Position numbers and translations under genes: made by a program. A DNA stretch of 64,000 nt, from assembly GCF_047495875.1 (NCBI RefSeq), contig NC_092463.1:21193224-21257223 (forward strand), written 5' to 3'. This DNA is from Pithys albifrons albifrons. Taxonomy: Eukaryota; Chordata; Aves; Passeriformes; Thamnophilidae. Below, piece after piece: positions 1-13,627 of the stretch (its first letter is position 1; the number at the start of each line of letters is the position of its first letter). The notes beneath the pieces were generated by a model, which saw only the letters and a program-made list of their open reading frames with translations, ran no database searches and was not told the DNA's origin.

Positions 1-3000
1 TCATCAATTATTATAGTATTGTGTTGTGCAATAGTTGTGACTACTGCAAATTCACTGTCCTGAAGCAAACAAAAATCTGTGGCACATATAATGGGCAGAA
101 GTGGAAATCTGTGATCGGAATGCTGCTTTGCAGTTCTGCCCTGTGGAGGCCTTGAGAAAACAAGGAAAGGTGGTAAGGACCATGCACCTGCCCCCTTCTA
201 AGTGGGTGCTACCAACCTCTCCTTCCTTAACTGCATTTAGACTTCTTGTTGCCTGCTGTTATTACCAACAGAATTTTGTTGACCAAAGTAAAACCTGATC
301 TGAATTAGTCTGGCCTTTGGGAAGAAAACCTTAAATTAGTGGTTTTTCTCCTATTTGTGCCATACTCACTGAGGGGAAAGAAGCCCAGATTTTGGAGATG
401 AAAATGTTCTGCTAAACAAATTGGTGCCTTGCCTCTTTCCTGTGATCTGGTCCCAGTGTAGCTTTAATGCACTGATACTCTATACTGTAAGAGAAGCGTT
501 CGACTGATTTTTGCCTCAGATTGTAGTTTGGGTTGAAAGGCTGGCAGTTTGGGAAGTTATCCTTCAAGTTTCCATGCAATTACATGACTAGAGGTTTCAA
601 TTACATTTTGAATGCATCACATACCCACAGCAAGCTATATTGCTAGTCCTGAAATGTAAAACTTCTCATTTTCCAGCATTTTGTCTGGAATTTTCCCTTG
701 GTTTTTGCCTGCTATATATGATTTCTAAGTGTAAAAAAAAAATAAATTCCTATTCCTGCTCTTCTGCAATATCTTTCTATATTCCTCAAGTTTTGGGGAG
801 TACAAGTAATAGAAAAGGAAGTTGTAGAATTTATCGCCAGTATCAGGTTTTGAATCTCTGTCTCTTGTTATGAGGCATCCAAGACCCATGAAGTATTTCT
901 AATGCATGACCTTGGCAGAAGGAGAGCCATTATTACCTCATGAACTGCCTAAATATCCTGGTATTGCCTGTAGGAGAGCATCTTAGATGTTGTCTCTGTC
1001 TCTGGGAGAAACAGAGGATCTTCTGTGGCAGATGAATTTTGGTGTAGAGAAAACAGCAGCTGTTGGCCTTTCAGCTATTAGCCTGGACACAAATATTCCT
1101 GAGGGAGGTGCTTTTGACTTCTTACCAATGCATGTCCTGCAGAATCTCTTCTCTTACTGTCACTGAAATGTGAGTTTCCAGCAAAGCTGGGGTGTGTGTT
1201 TGTTGGTTATGGGTTTATGTGTGGTGGTTGTGTTCTTGTGGCCTGTAGAAAGTAAGGACATTCCAGGCCACCTTGGCTTTAACGCTTCTTCTGCCACTGA
1301 CTTGCAGTGGGGATTTAGGTAGATCCCTTTTATCTATTGGAATAATTGGGTATGCTCATTAGTTAGTGTGTCTGTGCTAGGTACTCTGCTCAGGGAGACC
1401 CCTAATCTGCTTTTCTGTCCTTCAGTGTGCCAGATGGCTCTACTCATCTTCAGTACCACACTCTGCCTCACTGTGACTCTGTCTAGGATCGCTGGGAGAC
1501 AGCAGAAATGACCAACCTTGTAACGGCACAAACTGGACTTGCCCAGGCTCTGCAGGCAGAGCACTGTCAAGGCTCTTGTTACCATCCATTTATATGTAAT
1601 CCATAATCAGCAAAGCTATCCTTTCCTCCATGAAGGCTGCAGGATTTTCACAAGGCATATCCATTTGACTCCCTTTAAGCCCTAGTTCTTCCTTTCACCT
1701 GGAAAGCTTTCATGTGAGTGAGTGTTACATGCACCAGGTAGTGACTGAGATTCTTAAGCTACATCTGAAGTCATGGAGCTCATGTAATAACATGTATGAA
1801 TCAGAGTAAGTAAAAATAGTGTTAAGATCTAAAACAGTTTTACCAGAGATTTTCTCAGGGCAATTTATAAACTGATGGAGCTGTATACATGGAGCAAATA
1901 TTGTCAATATTAAGAATACAATAATCAACCAAATATGACTTTATTCCTGTCATCATCCAGGTCATTCATAAGATAATCTTATCTCAGGCATTTAGGCAGA
2001 GGCTCGTACAATGATGTTGTTCATTAAGAATAATTTCCAAATCCAGTTCCTTTAGTTCACTGGGTTTCTCAAGTTTAGTTGGATTTGTGGATTTTCTTTT
2101 TCCTGTTGTTTATCTCTGGGTTTTGTTTATGCTGAGGCACCTTGAAGTACTGGGGACTTTCTTTTGATGCTTGAGAACAGAGTTCCAATTTGGAGTTTGT
2201 TTTTTATTCAGATCACGATGTGCTGCTGATGATCAGTGCTTATTACAGGCCAAGTTGACAGCAAGAGCCATGAGCTCTCTCTCACTTGGCAATTTGCCCA
2301 AGGCAGCAATCATTCCTCAGTTCATGCTACCAGAATTGTTTTGTCTGTACAGGTTTGCCAAACACGTGGTCAAGATAAAATTACTTATTTTTCCTTGAGG
2401 CTTTCCTGGTGGTAGTGAGGCTTGATTGCTAGAACAAAAGCCATGGTCACAGTCTTTCCTTTTTTACTGTCCCTTTGGCTTACTTTCTTTTTCTGCTATG
2501 TGGAATTTAACAGCTTGTCTAGTTGTTTTCCCTTCCATGGTCTTCTACAATAACCAAATACAAACTACAGTAACCAGGTAATGTCTCAGTTCCTGGGACT
2601 GTAAGGGATTGTATAAGCAAGAATAACAGTTTCACTGTATGGATTACAGGATTTTTTTTCAGTAGTGGTGCTGTGTAAGGCAATATATTTAGAAGGTCTA
2701 TACATTTAGCATAAGCTTGCTATTGATACTTACATTTGGGAAAAAACCAAGCAAACAAGTGGATTTAATTCCCATTTTTTATTATGATTTCTTTCTCCTT
2801 CTGTTTTTCCATGTTACCCAGTAATTCTTGGTATTGATCAGAAAGCAGCTGCATCATACAGATGTCACTTGGAGCAATTGGAAAAATGACCTTTAGTACT
2901 TAAAATTATTAACGGTGCCAAAGTGTTTCTTTTAAGCAGAGTTGAAATCTACTGAGAAACAATGTTCGAGTTTTCTGTGCAAACTTGTGAGTAGTTAAGT

Positions 3001-6000
3001 GCTTTGAATGGTATGTTTACAAAAACACTATTCAATTACAGCTATTTCTGAATTCCATTACAGATAATTCTGATACTTCTATGCCTCAGTAGTGCCACAA
3101 ACCTTTACTAGTGTTGGTGTTTGTACTCACATAGTGTGCAAAGGGCCCACCTAAAGTGAGCGCTCATTGTACAAGGTGCTGCTGGTGTAAGACTTCTGGC
3201 ACAGGATAATTATATCTCTTTCTCAAAGACATGTTTTTGATTTAACAAGATAAAGGAAGAAGAACTCTGTTGCTAGAGTGGAGTTGTACAAAAGGACTGA
3301 TAGGTAATCATCTCACGAAAAGGAATGGCTATAAACTGTAAATTTACATAGTTTTGAAATGAGTTATCAAACAAATTTTTTCATTTTAGAATGAACATCA
3401 GTGTTAAAAAGGGGTTGTGCAATGTGGTCAATCAAAACACTAGGAGTACTAGAGAGGCAAGGAGTTTTGTTCCAGTTCTATGATCTCTACCTTTTGGAGA
3501 ACTGGACATACCTGTCACCTACTTTTTACTCAAATTTACATGTACCACTGTGAAACTTTAATGTGAAAAAGGGATACCTGAAGCAGAAATTTCAGCCTCT
3601 TAGAGGTGGGGGGTTTTTTGCCTCATGGTCAAATAACTGCATTGGAATTGATGGTAAGAATCATTGGGGTATCAGCAGGTATGACATCTATTTTACCTGC
3701 ATTTACTGTGTAATAGTAACAAACAAACAAACTTCTGATTCTGATAAATTAGTTTATTTTCTGTAAACCAGTTCAGCACCAAAAGCTTAATGCACATAAT
3801 AACACAAATCCAGAAGTAACAATCTGATACAAATCGCATTCATGTAGCGAGAAATAATACTGGCCTGGCCTGGTAATACTCTGTTTCAAAAGATGTGTTT
3901 CCATATGCTTTTGTTTGGGCTGTGTAGAATAAACTTGCTTTACCTGTAGCTCACTTAAATGATTGATTTGTTCTGTTAGTCCTTGTGGGCCCCAAAATTC
4001 ATTTCTCTATGAATAGTTATAGATGTTTTAGAAGTCTGAAGGACAGGAAGAAACATGCCAAAATTCACTTGCAGAGTACTTGTTGCAGTCTTTAAATAGC
4101 AGGGGCTTATTGCTTTGCTTCAGAGAGGATTCAGGTTTATCCACAGTGTCAAATGGTTCCTCTGGAGACAATGTACCTCTGTACGAGTTCTGCAAATTGC
4201 AGCATCATTGTGTTAACTGAAAGCACTGTGGCATTGATACTGTGCTGGCTGAGGCTCCTTGGTTCACAGCGGGGTTGGCTTAGTTCTTTCTCTAAAGTAG
4301 GATTTTGGAGAGTGAACAGGGGTGAAAAATAATTTGCGGATGAAGTTGTATTTTTTTTCCACATAGTCTGCAGAGCAGTTAGTTGTACATGATTCATAAT
4401 TCTGTACAGGCATTTTGTTCAAGGGATGGAATTGAGGGGTTTTTTTGTGAATGTTTAGAAAATGCAAAATTCTATTTTTCATATTGGTTTTTAATCCTAA
4501 CATGTGCATCTTCAAAATGCCTCTATTCTGAATATCTTTGAAGTTATTAGCTACTCAGACTGCCTTTCCTTTCTTTCAGGCTGCTTGTCTTAAAGTCGTG
4601 ATAACCCTGATAAGTCAATACAAGTTCTTTTATTTACCAAACTGGGAAGTCTGTAGAAAATTCCAGTCTTGGGGAAGTTGTCCAGCCTGCAATGCACAGT
4701 ATTCTCATGCTTTTCTAGGCTCAAGTGCTCGCTATCCATTTTAAAGTGCTAATTTTGCTGTCTTGCCTTCTTTCCCAACTTTTTTTCCCCCTGAAATATA
4801 AACAAAAAATAAAAAAATAAAGAGAGTGAGCTCTACTGCAGTCTCTGTGCATCAAGGGCAAAATAAACTGTTTTCTTTTTTCATTTCCTGCCACTTCATG
4901 CTTCCGTCAGGACTTTTCCAGGAGAAAGGAGAGGTCAGTACTCAGTTGTCTGGGAAAAAAAGACTTAGTTACAGATATTTAAACAAGTCCAAAACAAACA
5001 GCTTAATTGGTCACAGGAGGACAAGATGCCAAGGTTATCCTCTCCTTCCCTCATATGGCATCCAAGTGATCCTAAACATCTGATTATTTTTTTCACTTAG
5101 TTTGCATCTATGTTTAACTTTGTAGTTTCTATTAACAGCATCCACAATGGATGCTGTGTGAGGCAGGCAAATGTACCTGCTCACAATGCGTGAAGACTGG
5201 TGTCCTGCCATAGGAGTGGAGGAAAAGGGATTGGGGCTCAAGTGCCGCTGGTCCTCCTGCAGTAGGGAATTGGTTGTGTAACAAGGGAAAAACATGCAGG
5301 GTGGCTGATCAGGAGGCCATAGGCTCTGGAAAGTGTACAGCAAGGGGATCAGTCTAATGGCAAATTGCACTTAACCATCAGCATTGTCTCTAGGAATCTT
5401 TTTTTGTGGTTGCAGGAAACTACATTTTGTGTTCAATTCTGCTTGAAAAGATTCATCTTCAGACAATGAACATGGATTCATGAATTCTCTTTAGATGCCA
5501 GGCAGTTTTGTGACTTCCAGACTTTTGAAGTTTTTGGCTTGTTATTGACTGCTGACCTGCTTTCAGCAGACAAATGACTTTGTGGCCCTGAGGAGAATAA
5601 TTGTATTGAAAGCTATTTAACGATCTGCTTCCTACAGAAAATGCTTAAAGATTGAATGCCTTTAAATACCAATCTGCTTTTCGGACATAAATGTTGTTAA
5701 TGTAGAGTAAGGAGAAGTCTCAGTGAAGTATCTGTTTTTGAACACTAACATGAAGTTTTCCTCTGAAAAAAACCCTTAGTTAGGAGAGAGACAGCAGGCC
5801 AAAAGATACTGCTTAAGTGTCTTTAAAACAGTCGAGGCTGTTTCAGTATTTCCGAGTACTTGAATACCATGGCAACAAGAGCTTCAATGCTTGAGATAAT
5901 GGGGGACAGAATGTATTTCCCTAGGAGGAGTCCTCTGAGAGTTTTCAAGTGGTTTGCAGATCTGAGGTGGTCATGGGTGCTTGTCAGAGAGAATTTCTCT

Positions 6001-6793
6001 CCCTGGATCTGATTCTTCCAGTTAATTACTAGCCAACAACCAGAGCATTTCGCAGTGTTCCCTTCCATCTAGCAGATTCCCAAGTCTTGTGTAGGGTGCA
6101 TACCATCGCAGGGCATACTAAATTAAGTTGCCACATCTGTGAAAACATTTGCTGTGAAAACATTGTGAAAACTACAGCAAAATCATGCTTAACTCCAGAC
6201 AAGATCTAAGATGTTTTTTAAAATTAAAATGTGACATTTCAGTTAAGCAGCAGAGTTGAAAGCTGAGAGGACATCTCTTTATACCCAGACCAAGAGTCAT
6301 TGCCAACTCGTCCAGGTTCCAGAGACAGCTACATTAATGTTGTTGAAAATGAAACATGCAGCTTATTGATTGCTCTTGAGAGGGATCAAACATTATAAGT
6401 AGAAAGATGAGCAAGGACATGTTGACATCTTGAAGCGAGGATTAGGTTACATCATAATCAAAATTTGCTAAACCTGGGAGAATGTCCTCATCACTGCTCT
6501 TGCTGGGGTTATGAGAGTCATGGCTCCATTAACAAGGAATAAAACATTGGTTTTTTGGGGATGGACTGCTTTAACATGAGGATGTTTGCAATGCCTTAAT
6601 TCAAGGAGTTGCTTAAGTGTAGCCCTCCTCTAGACACAGGTGACATTCCTCTCTCAAATGTGGTCGTACTTTGACAGTTCTGTGCCTGTGGTACATAAAT
6701 TGGTTTAGCATTCTATATTATAAAAAATGGTGGCAATAATTTCTCCCATTAATTTTCTAAAAGAGGTAATTTACTTCTTTCTTATATTAACAG
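1..6793 (+). other. Upstream intron or 5' flank of STON2, no gene seen
   Basis: This stretch is AT-leaning and has no CpG-rich block, so the usual housekeeping-type promoter of STON2 is not visible. Open frames here are short (111 codons or fewer), lack recognisable motifs and have no matching splice context. The end of the interval has a pyrimidine-rich tract followed by CAG at 6791-6793, a good splice acceptor, so I infer that most of it is the intron between a noncoding first exon and the start-codon exon. A short AAAC run lies near 3718-3732. I recognise no transposon in it. Confidence 0.6.
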
Positions 6794-6899
6794 CACTTGA
6801 AAATGCAAAGGAGGTGTTTCCCTCTGTTGGCTCATCTTCACCATACCTCTTCCATTCTGCTTCCTCCTCCCAAGTGAAGATGAGTAGCTCGCTGCGAAT
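6794..6899 (+). other. STON2: 5' UTR part of the STON2 start-codon exon
   Basis: The acceptor is inferred from the pyrimidine-rich run ending in AACAG at 6789-6793. The leader up to the AUG is then 106 nt. In the stonin-2 frame there is a TAG at 6885-6887, five codons before the AUG, so the protein cannot extend further upstream in this exon. Two upstream AUGs are present (6803 and 6880). The exact acceptor is inferred from sequence only; transcript data could move it. Confidence 0.7.
6803..6877 (+). other. Upstream ORF 1 in the STON2 leader (24 codons)
   Basis: ATG at 6803 opens a 24-codon frame ending in TGA at 6875-6877, out of frame with stonin-2 and wholly inside the inferred leader. 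It could lower initiation at the main start if the mRNA includes this leader. Translation is not shown by the sequence. Confidence 0.4.
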
Positions 6900-6903
6900 A
6901 TGA
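6880..6903 (+). other. Upstream ORF 2 overlapping the stonin-2 start codon (7 codons)
   Basis: ATG at 6880 begins a 7-codon frame whose TGA at 6901-6903 overlaps the stonin-2 ATG at 6900-6902, so the junction reads ATGA. This arrangement is known from termination-reinitiation sites. That it works this way here is inference. Confidence 0.45.
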
Positions 6904-6987
6904 CGTCTGTGACTAGTGTCATTGCCTCCCACCAGTCTGAGTGGGTGTCCTTCACTGATGAGCTGCTTCTCCCTGTTAGCCCACGAG
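6900..6987 (+). CDS. STON2: Stonin-2 coding exon 1, residues 1-30 (start)
   Basis: Encodes the N-terminus, including SHQSEWVSF (residues 10-18). WVSF at 15-18 is the first WVxF motif, known in this family to bind the AP-2 alpha-appendage, and its distance from Met1 is the same as I recall for human stonin-2. The start is chosen for that match, for an in-frame TAG 15 nt upstream, and for an A at -3. The exon ends after the first base of codon 30 at a strong donor, GTAAGT, starting at 6988 (phase 1). Confidence 0.93.
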
Positions 6988-7424
6988 GTAAGTTGTCTCT
7001 GATTTTCTTTGACACTGGTGAGACTTTCTTTGTTTGAATTAGACCAACTATTGTCATATATCTAACATCGCAGAGCTTGCCTTCTAGGTGGAAGTAGTAT
7101 GTGCAGAGGTTGAATTATCTCCTACTACCCCTATGTAACAAAATAGTTTGGGCCAAAAAGGTAAATTACTCTCCTAATATGATCTAATATAGATCTATTA
7201 TGGGGTTTGGATCTGCCCTTCAAAATTCAAGGCAGTACCTAACTGACCATGGAGGAAATGTCACCTATTACAATCAAGTGCAAAACTATGTCCAGGGGTT
7301 ATCCAAAAACTGCTTTAGGTAAAGGTGAACTTTCTACATTTAATGGCAAATTTTAGATATTTCAACAAAAACCAGTGAATTAGTGGTGAGTCTTGGCAAT
7401 CTTTCTGTGTTGTCTCTATTTTAG
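6988..7424 (+). other. STON2 intron between coding exons 1 and 2
   Basis: A 437-bp phase 1 intron with donor GTAAGT and acceptor TTTTAG at 7419-7424. Nothing else is recognisable in it. Confidence 0.85.
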
Positions 7425-7679
7425 GTAGCACTGAGGGGCCTCTGGAGAAATGTTTTAATTCCTCAGACACCTCCCCAGAAGAAAACCAAAATGCAGATGT
7501 AGAATTTCAGGACCTTTTCTGCACAGAGCTGGAAGAGGCAGCTGATGAGCACAAGGTGGATTCTGCTGTGCTTGGTAACCATGTGTGTCCCAGCACTGAT
7601 CTGTCATCATCCATCCGTGCTTGGGTCCAGTTTGAAGATGCACCATGGACTAGTTCTTCATCAACCCACCCACAAGCAG
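7425..7679 (+). CDS. STON2: Stonin-2 coding exon 2, residues 30-115
   Basis: A 255-nt exon, phase 1 at both ends, so skipping it would keep the frame. It encodes a poorly conserved, acidic, Ser/Glu-rich linker that I expect to be disordered. It ends in the conserved block [10 protein letters not shown] (residues 95-104), where WVQF at 96-99 is the second AP-2 ear-binding WVxF motif. The acceptor follows a T-rich tract, and the donor is GTGAGG at 7680. In human the corresponding motif is near residue 102, so the linker here is a few residues shorter. Confidence 0.92.
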
Positions 7680-10600
7680 GTGAGGCAAAAGGAAAGAAAA
7701 GGTCCCTCCCATTAAGATAACAAAATACAATAAGAACCTACAGGAATTTTTCATTGCTCTTTGGTTTCTCAAAGGTTGACCTTTTACTAGTTTATCCTGT
7801 GTTTTAACACAAGTAATGTTATCAGTTTCAAAAAGGGCTCATGCTATCATTCAGAGTTGAACTAGCAATATTTTCTTCTTATAAAGAAAATGAAAGCTGT
7901 TGGTGGTTCACTTCACCTGTCTTGGCTGAGCCTTGGAGACTGCCAAAATGCATTCATGAGGAAACAGCATAAAGGTGTTTCCAGTAGTGAGATTTCTTAG
8001 GTAGAGGTATGAACAGCTGTCTAAAAGGTCTGAACTGTGTTTGCCTCATAATCTGGAACTGAAAAACAGTGATTGTTGTACTCAGTAGTCATAGTCTTTA
8101 CCTGCTCATAGTCCCCATAAAGTTTTTGCCAGCTAAGACCAATAGTTAGTGTGCCAGTGCCCACCAGTACTTTCTGCTATCTTTTGGTGCTATGATTCAG
8201 CAGCTGAAGAATTACAAAGACAACATAAGTTTACCCTAATTTCAGCACTGCACGCACTTTTCTTCAAATGTACCAGTTCTTTTTTACATACTTTAAACAT
8301 GCATGCAATGCCTCTGACTTCCCTTATCAGCTTATGCTGACTGATGTGGCTATATGAGCTTCTAGTTTTTATGTATGAACAGACTTCTGTCCTTCCTTGC
8401 AGGAGGTTATGGAGTAATTGCCCAAGAAAAGCGTTTGCTTTTTCATGTTTAAATTGAGATTCTCTCTTATTAATTCCACTTTGTGACTGCTGGTTAATAA
8501 AGCAGTTCAAAGACTTACAGCTTTACTCTGCTCACTGAGTCCATCAGATATTCCCTGTGACAGGAATAATACTTCTTTTAGAACACTTGGATTGTCATCT
8601 CTGGGTTGAGTTTTGGGTAAACCCCATCTGGATTTCCATCTGCTCTTTGGATGAGTGCTGCAGACTAGTCCATTTGAGACAGTGGTTAGACCTTTGTGCT
8701 GGAGAAGTGGGTGAGTCTTCAGGGAAAAAGAAGCTTCTCTGACCTTTTTATCTTTATTTGATGGTTCTTTCTCCTAATTGGAAATATTTACTGATCCTGG
8801 TCATGTGGAGAGAAGGAAGAGCATTTACACCATGAGTGTAGATCTGTAAAACTACCTCTCTCTATAGTTTGGTGCTCTACCTCTCTGTATAAGTTAGTGG
8901 TTAAGTGAGCCTTATGCTTCCTCATACAGCCACATACTTTTTCCAAAGGGCGCTGTTGGTTGCTCTGAGGCTGTATCTCCTTCCTAACATTGTTATGTTC
9001 TTATTAACTGAAAAACTCTTAAATGCACCTTCTTAAATGAAAAAAAACCTTTGCTCAACATAAATAAAGCTAGTCATAAGAAAGAGACTTCCATGAAACT
9101 AATTTTATGATGTGTTGCTTGATTTCTCATCCTTAAAGAATGTGGCTCAGTCTTAAGATATGTGCTTAGCAAAAGCACTGCTGCTTGGTTTGTGTTTTCA
9201 GTCAGAGGCAATACGAGGCTGTAGGCAGAGGCCTAGAATATCCAAATGAAGAAATTAGAAAATACTTTCCAAAAGCAATGCAGTTTTGAAGAAAACACTG
9301 ATTTGTGCCCTCGTAGAAGCTTGTCCTATGTGATCCGTGGCATTGAGGGAGGGTATTTACATGCTAACTGTCAGTCTCTGAGATTCATGGAGGAGGGTGG
9401 TTCCCCTAGCAGTCAGGTCAGGATGTCCTCTGTCTGATTCTTGCATGGGAGGCTATTATTCTGTGAACTATATAAGAACCCTAAGGAGGTTTCCTAAGGA
9501 TATTTTAAAGTCCTTATTTATGAGCTGGTCCTACACTTATTCTATATTTATAAATGTCCAGACCAGTGCAGCTGACAGCCTCTAAAGGGGATGTCATGGG
9601 GTAGGAAGAGATGACAGCTCTTTGTTTCTGGCTCTCTACTCTGAGAGACATTTGACAGCAAGAGGTAGGATAAACTTCAGCCTAGTTGTTCTCAATTAAT
9701 CTGCAGATCACATCTTTTTTCCATGGGCGGCAGCAAAGCTGGAGACTTTGTGCTACAACCTCCATACACTGACACGCTGAGTGGAAAGCCTGTGGTGACA
9801 GCAATTATTCATTTCCAGTAGCAAACAGGCTGCATAAGAACAATAGCAAATAGCCAGACGGCTGGGGGGTGGGGGAAAGATTATAAAGGCCAAGTCTGAA
9901 CAGAAGGATCAGCCTGAGAAGGATGGAGACATTTGAAATCTGTTTCCTGTGCAGGCAGCTGTGAAGAGCAATGTCCTGAAGGCTCAGCACCCCTTGTTGC
10001 ATTCCTGTCAGGGCTCCAGCACTGTCAGGAAATTATTTGTCTGTCTGTCCACGCTCAAGCAACTGCTCTGCTGACTAGATAATTACCCAGGCTGACATCC
10101 AGGCTGCCTGGAAACACATTTTGAAAAGGGTTTGCAAAGGGGGATTTCCAGAGTGCCGTGAGAGTGGAGAGGATGGGATCCTAGGAGAGAGAGATGTTGT
10201 CTTACTCTGACTTTAATGCTACAGTATTTTTGCACAGGTTTCCCCAAACGCAAATATTTGTCCCAAAGTGCTCACAGTCTAAAAAAATAGCAATATAAAG
10301 ACGACTGGAATGTAGTGGTTATCCTATAGGAGCTATGTTTAAAACCCAAGGCTAATGCTGGACCCTTGTTGTCCTGGGAAAAGTGAAGGCATTATTGGGG
10401 TAGCAGAAATCTGGGGGAACTGATATCAAGAAACAGGGCTGAACAACAAGCAAGAAATTTTGAAGATGAGAAGAAGGGTCAAAACCCTGAGGTATAGAAA
10501 TGATAACCACCCATAGTGAGCCTCACACTGAAAATTATCTTTACTTAGGATGTTCTTGTAAACCTTCATTCTTCTGGGTTCACACAGAGTAAATGGTTTG

Positions 10601-13600
10601 TTTCAAAATATTTCTGCATTTTGGATTTATGCATAGTTAACTTCACAGCTACCAAATAATTTGGATTTCTCCTTGAGAAGCAAAAACTCTTGAGTGAGGC
10701 CATAGAAATATTTAGTCATAGGAATTATGTATTGTGGTGCCCTCTTCCCTGTTTTTCTTTTGATGGGAAAAGAAGAAATTTGATTTTTATGTTATCATCA
10801 GGGTAGTCAACTTGTGAAAATGGTACTACAAAATTGTGAAAAATTACAGATTTAGGCCCACATGAATGTTCCTATCACAAATGTTACATAATCTGTAAAT
10901 GATCACAGCCAGTGGGTGACATAACATTTGCATTTGTTACACAATGGGCCTTCAGCTCACATCTCATATTCTATAGCTGTTAGCTCCACCCTTCAATTCA
11001 AGGAGGTATTCAACAAAGCACCAAAATTAGAATAAGGCAAGGTCTGTTACATCATCCTTCCTAACCCCCCCTCCACTCCACACACACACACAACCACCCC
11101 TCTTTCTTCCCAAGAGCTTTGTCTGGTTTTAAATGGCTCAAGTAACTTGGACTCCTACCATGTCCCTTGAAAGGCTATCCAACACTAAGGCAAATTTCAG
11201 ATTAGCTATTTTGTGCTGTTCTGTCTGAAAATAGGCAATGCGTGCAACACAAGATCAACAGCTGGAAACTAAACCAACTGTGTTGCTGTCCTAAAATCAG
11301 AAAAATCTGACATTCTACATGATAGGAAAGGAAATGATGCTAACAAGGTTTGTTCTAATACAGTTAAGGGATCAAGGAACAGGTCCTCAAAACATCAAAG
11401 AGGAATGAATGCTTCAAGGTAAATCTGTATATTAAAGGCCAATCAGTTGTATTAAGAACAAACATGTCAAGAAAAGTAAAATGCATGTAGAAGGAAACAT
11501 TTTTCAGTTTGGGAAACAATGTGTTGATTTTCAGTATCCAACATGTGCTACAGAATTTGCATTTTAGGGATAGTTCTGGCACTGGTCTTTGAACGTAAAC
11601 ATATTTCTGGGAAATTCCTGCATCAGAAAGGCCATGACTCTGTATCTAATGGCATTAGAGACCGAATTCAAAATTTCTCCAAAAAAGCCCTACCTCATTT
11701 AGGAATTTGGCTGCAGCATTTCCAGGAATCTGGAGAGCAGCAGGAGCATCTGAAGAGGGTCCTTAAACATGTGTAGATGTTTACTTTTGCTTGTCTTGCT
11801 TTTTGAGGTTGATAGATAGTGTTTTGGCTCAGCATAGGGGAAATTGCACTTTTATGAGTTCCAAGGGTTAGTGTTGGGCAAGCCAGAACAGTCACAGGTT
11901 GAAACTGATATAGTAAGATTTTAAAGAATATCTATTGCAGAAAAAACTGTCTATGGTTGTGGTTTTCCAAATGACAAGACTCTTTCTTTAGGAAAAAACC
12001 CAAACAATTTTATTATTTTAAAATGGCCCTACTTATCTGGAATAAAATTAATTTGCTCTTATATAGAAGTATTTGGCAACACTCATAGACAAAAATTGGT
12101 TTTGGAAAGCACAAAACTATTTGGCAGTATATGAGTTATTATATCTTATGTGTTTCTAAATTAGCTTATGTTTTTTTCATATTGCTGTGACTGACTTTAA
12201 ACAAAAAAAGAAATACTGCAAATCTAAGGGTTTTTTTAATAAAATAATTCCAGTTTCTAGAATTCCAGATATACAGCTCACTTTAAAAAAGCTTTGCTTT
12301 TGTTGGTGATTCACATAAGGAAGTCAGCTTTTAGCTTGTCTTCTATGTTCAAATAAAATGCACTGTCTGTCAAAGCAATTTAAGGTGAAGTTTTAAGGGT
12401 GGCTTTTCAGGTGCCTCGTGCCATGTTTAACAAAAGGACTGAGAGAGGGAACTGACAGATTATAATCATATACTTATCATCCTTTTTCTACAGGCATCAA
12501 GCACAATGCAGTGTGCAGTTACTGGAGGGAGGAGTGAGGGGTTTGGTTGTGTCTCTAACACAACTGTCAACCTCTGCAATAAGGACACAGCTCTGACTTT
12601 CAGCTCCTCACCCTTAGGGATTACTCTGTTCAGAAGCTGCTCAGTACAGAGGCTTACAGCTGTGCACATAAAAATATATCAGTGCCTGCTTACCTGAGCC
12701 TAACAGTGCAGATATGTAAAATAAATTCAAACATCTCAAAAGCAAGGCAGGGAACACTGTTTGGATATTCCTGTTATGTACACAGCAATATTTCCATAAG
12801 GAGGTGTCCCATCACGTCACTTGGATGGAGTAGAGAGATAAATCCTCTTTAACATTAATCTGCCATTTTCTTCTGAAGTATCAGGTAATGTTGTGGGCAA
12901 AGAGTATACAATACAAAGAGTACACAATGCAAATTCATAGCAGTGGACGTGTAATAACGTGTTCTGGACTCTGCATGATGATTAGGCAGAACTTAACTGT
13001 TTGACATGCAAGTCTGGCAAATGAGTAGAATGGGATTTTTGGTCTACACTAAGCAGAAATGTTATGCAGTATATCCAGATTGGGACGTTCCATCCCACAT
13101 GTTCAGAAACAAAAGCCATTCCTAGTGCACATCAGTAGGTCAATTTCAGTTTATTTTTATATTCCTCCTCCCATGCAGAGCATTCCTGAGATGATGACTG
13201 CATTTGAGTTGGTGTCACAGATAGGGAATACTTAATTCAACATAATAAAACCACTTCAAAAAAATCTGTGATACTGTAAAAACTCCACTGTGTTGCACAA
13301 CACACATATTCAGAGCTTGTCAGCAGTGTCAGAAACATGAAATTTTTTCTGAAAACTCACAGCTTCTCTTATACTTGAACAACAGGAAAGCGTACAGCTG
13401 CCAACAGTATGGGATCTAAGCAGGCAGCAGTAGTACTAGAGGGGGAAAAGCACCAGGCACTAGTTAAATTTGCTGTGTGTTTGTTATCAGATAACTGTAT
13501 TGCTGTGGATGTTGGAATACATATTGCAGAGCCTCACTACACTGATCTAGCATGTCTTTGGAATAGCTGTGATCTTCTGGAAGATTGCCCTGTATGTCTC

Positions 13601-13627
13601 TAACCAATACCTGTTTTCTGCAACCAG
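7680..13627 (+). other. STON2 intron between coding exons 2 and 3
   Basis: About 5.9 kb, phase 1, with donor GTGAGG and acceptor GCAACCAG at 13620-13627. It contains a short CA repeat near 11079-11092 and no other recognisable feature. The small open frames within it have no motifs or splice-consistent phase. Confidence 0.85.
11079..11092. repeat. Short (CA)n microsatellite
   Basis: About seven CA units beside a C-rich stretch, inside an intron. Length is likely variable between individuals. Confidence 0.75.

Noticed and set aside
8678..8730. Sequence resembling the tRNA-derived head of a SINE (AGTGGTTAGACC)
   Set aside because: Only about ten bases fit. No B box or downstream core is visible, so it is not enough to call.
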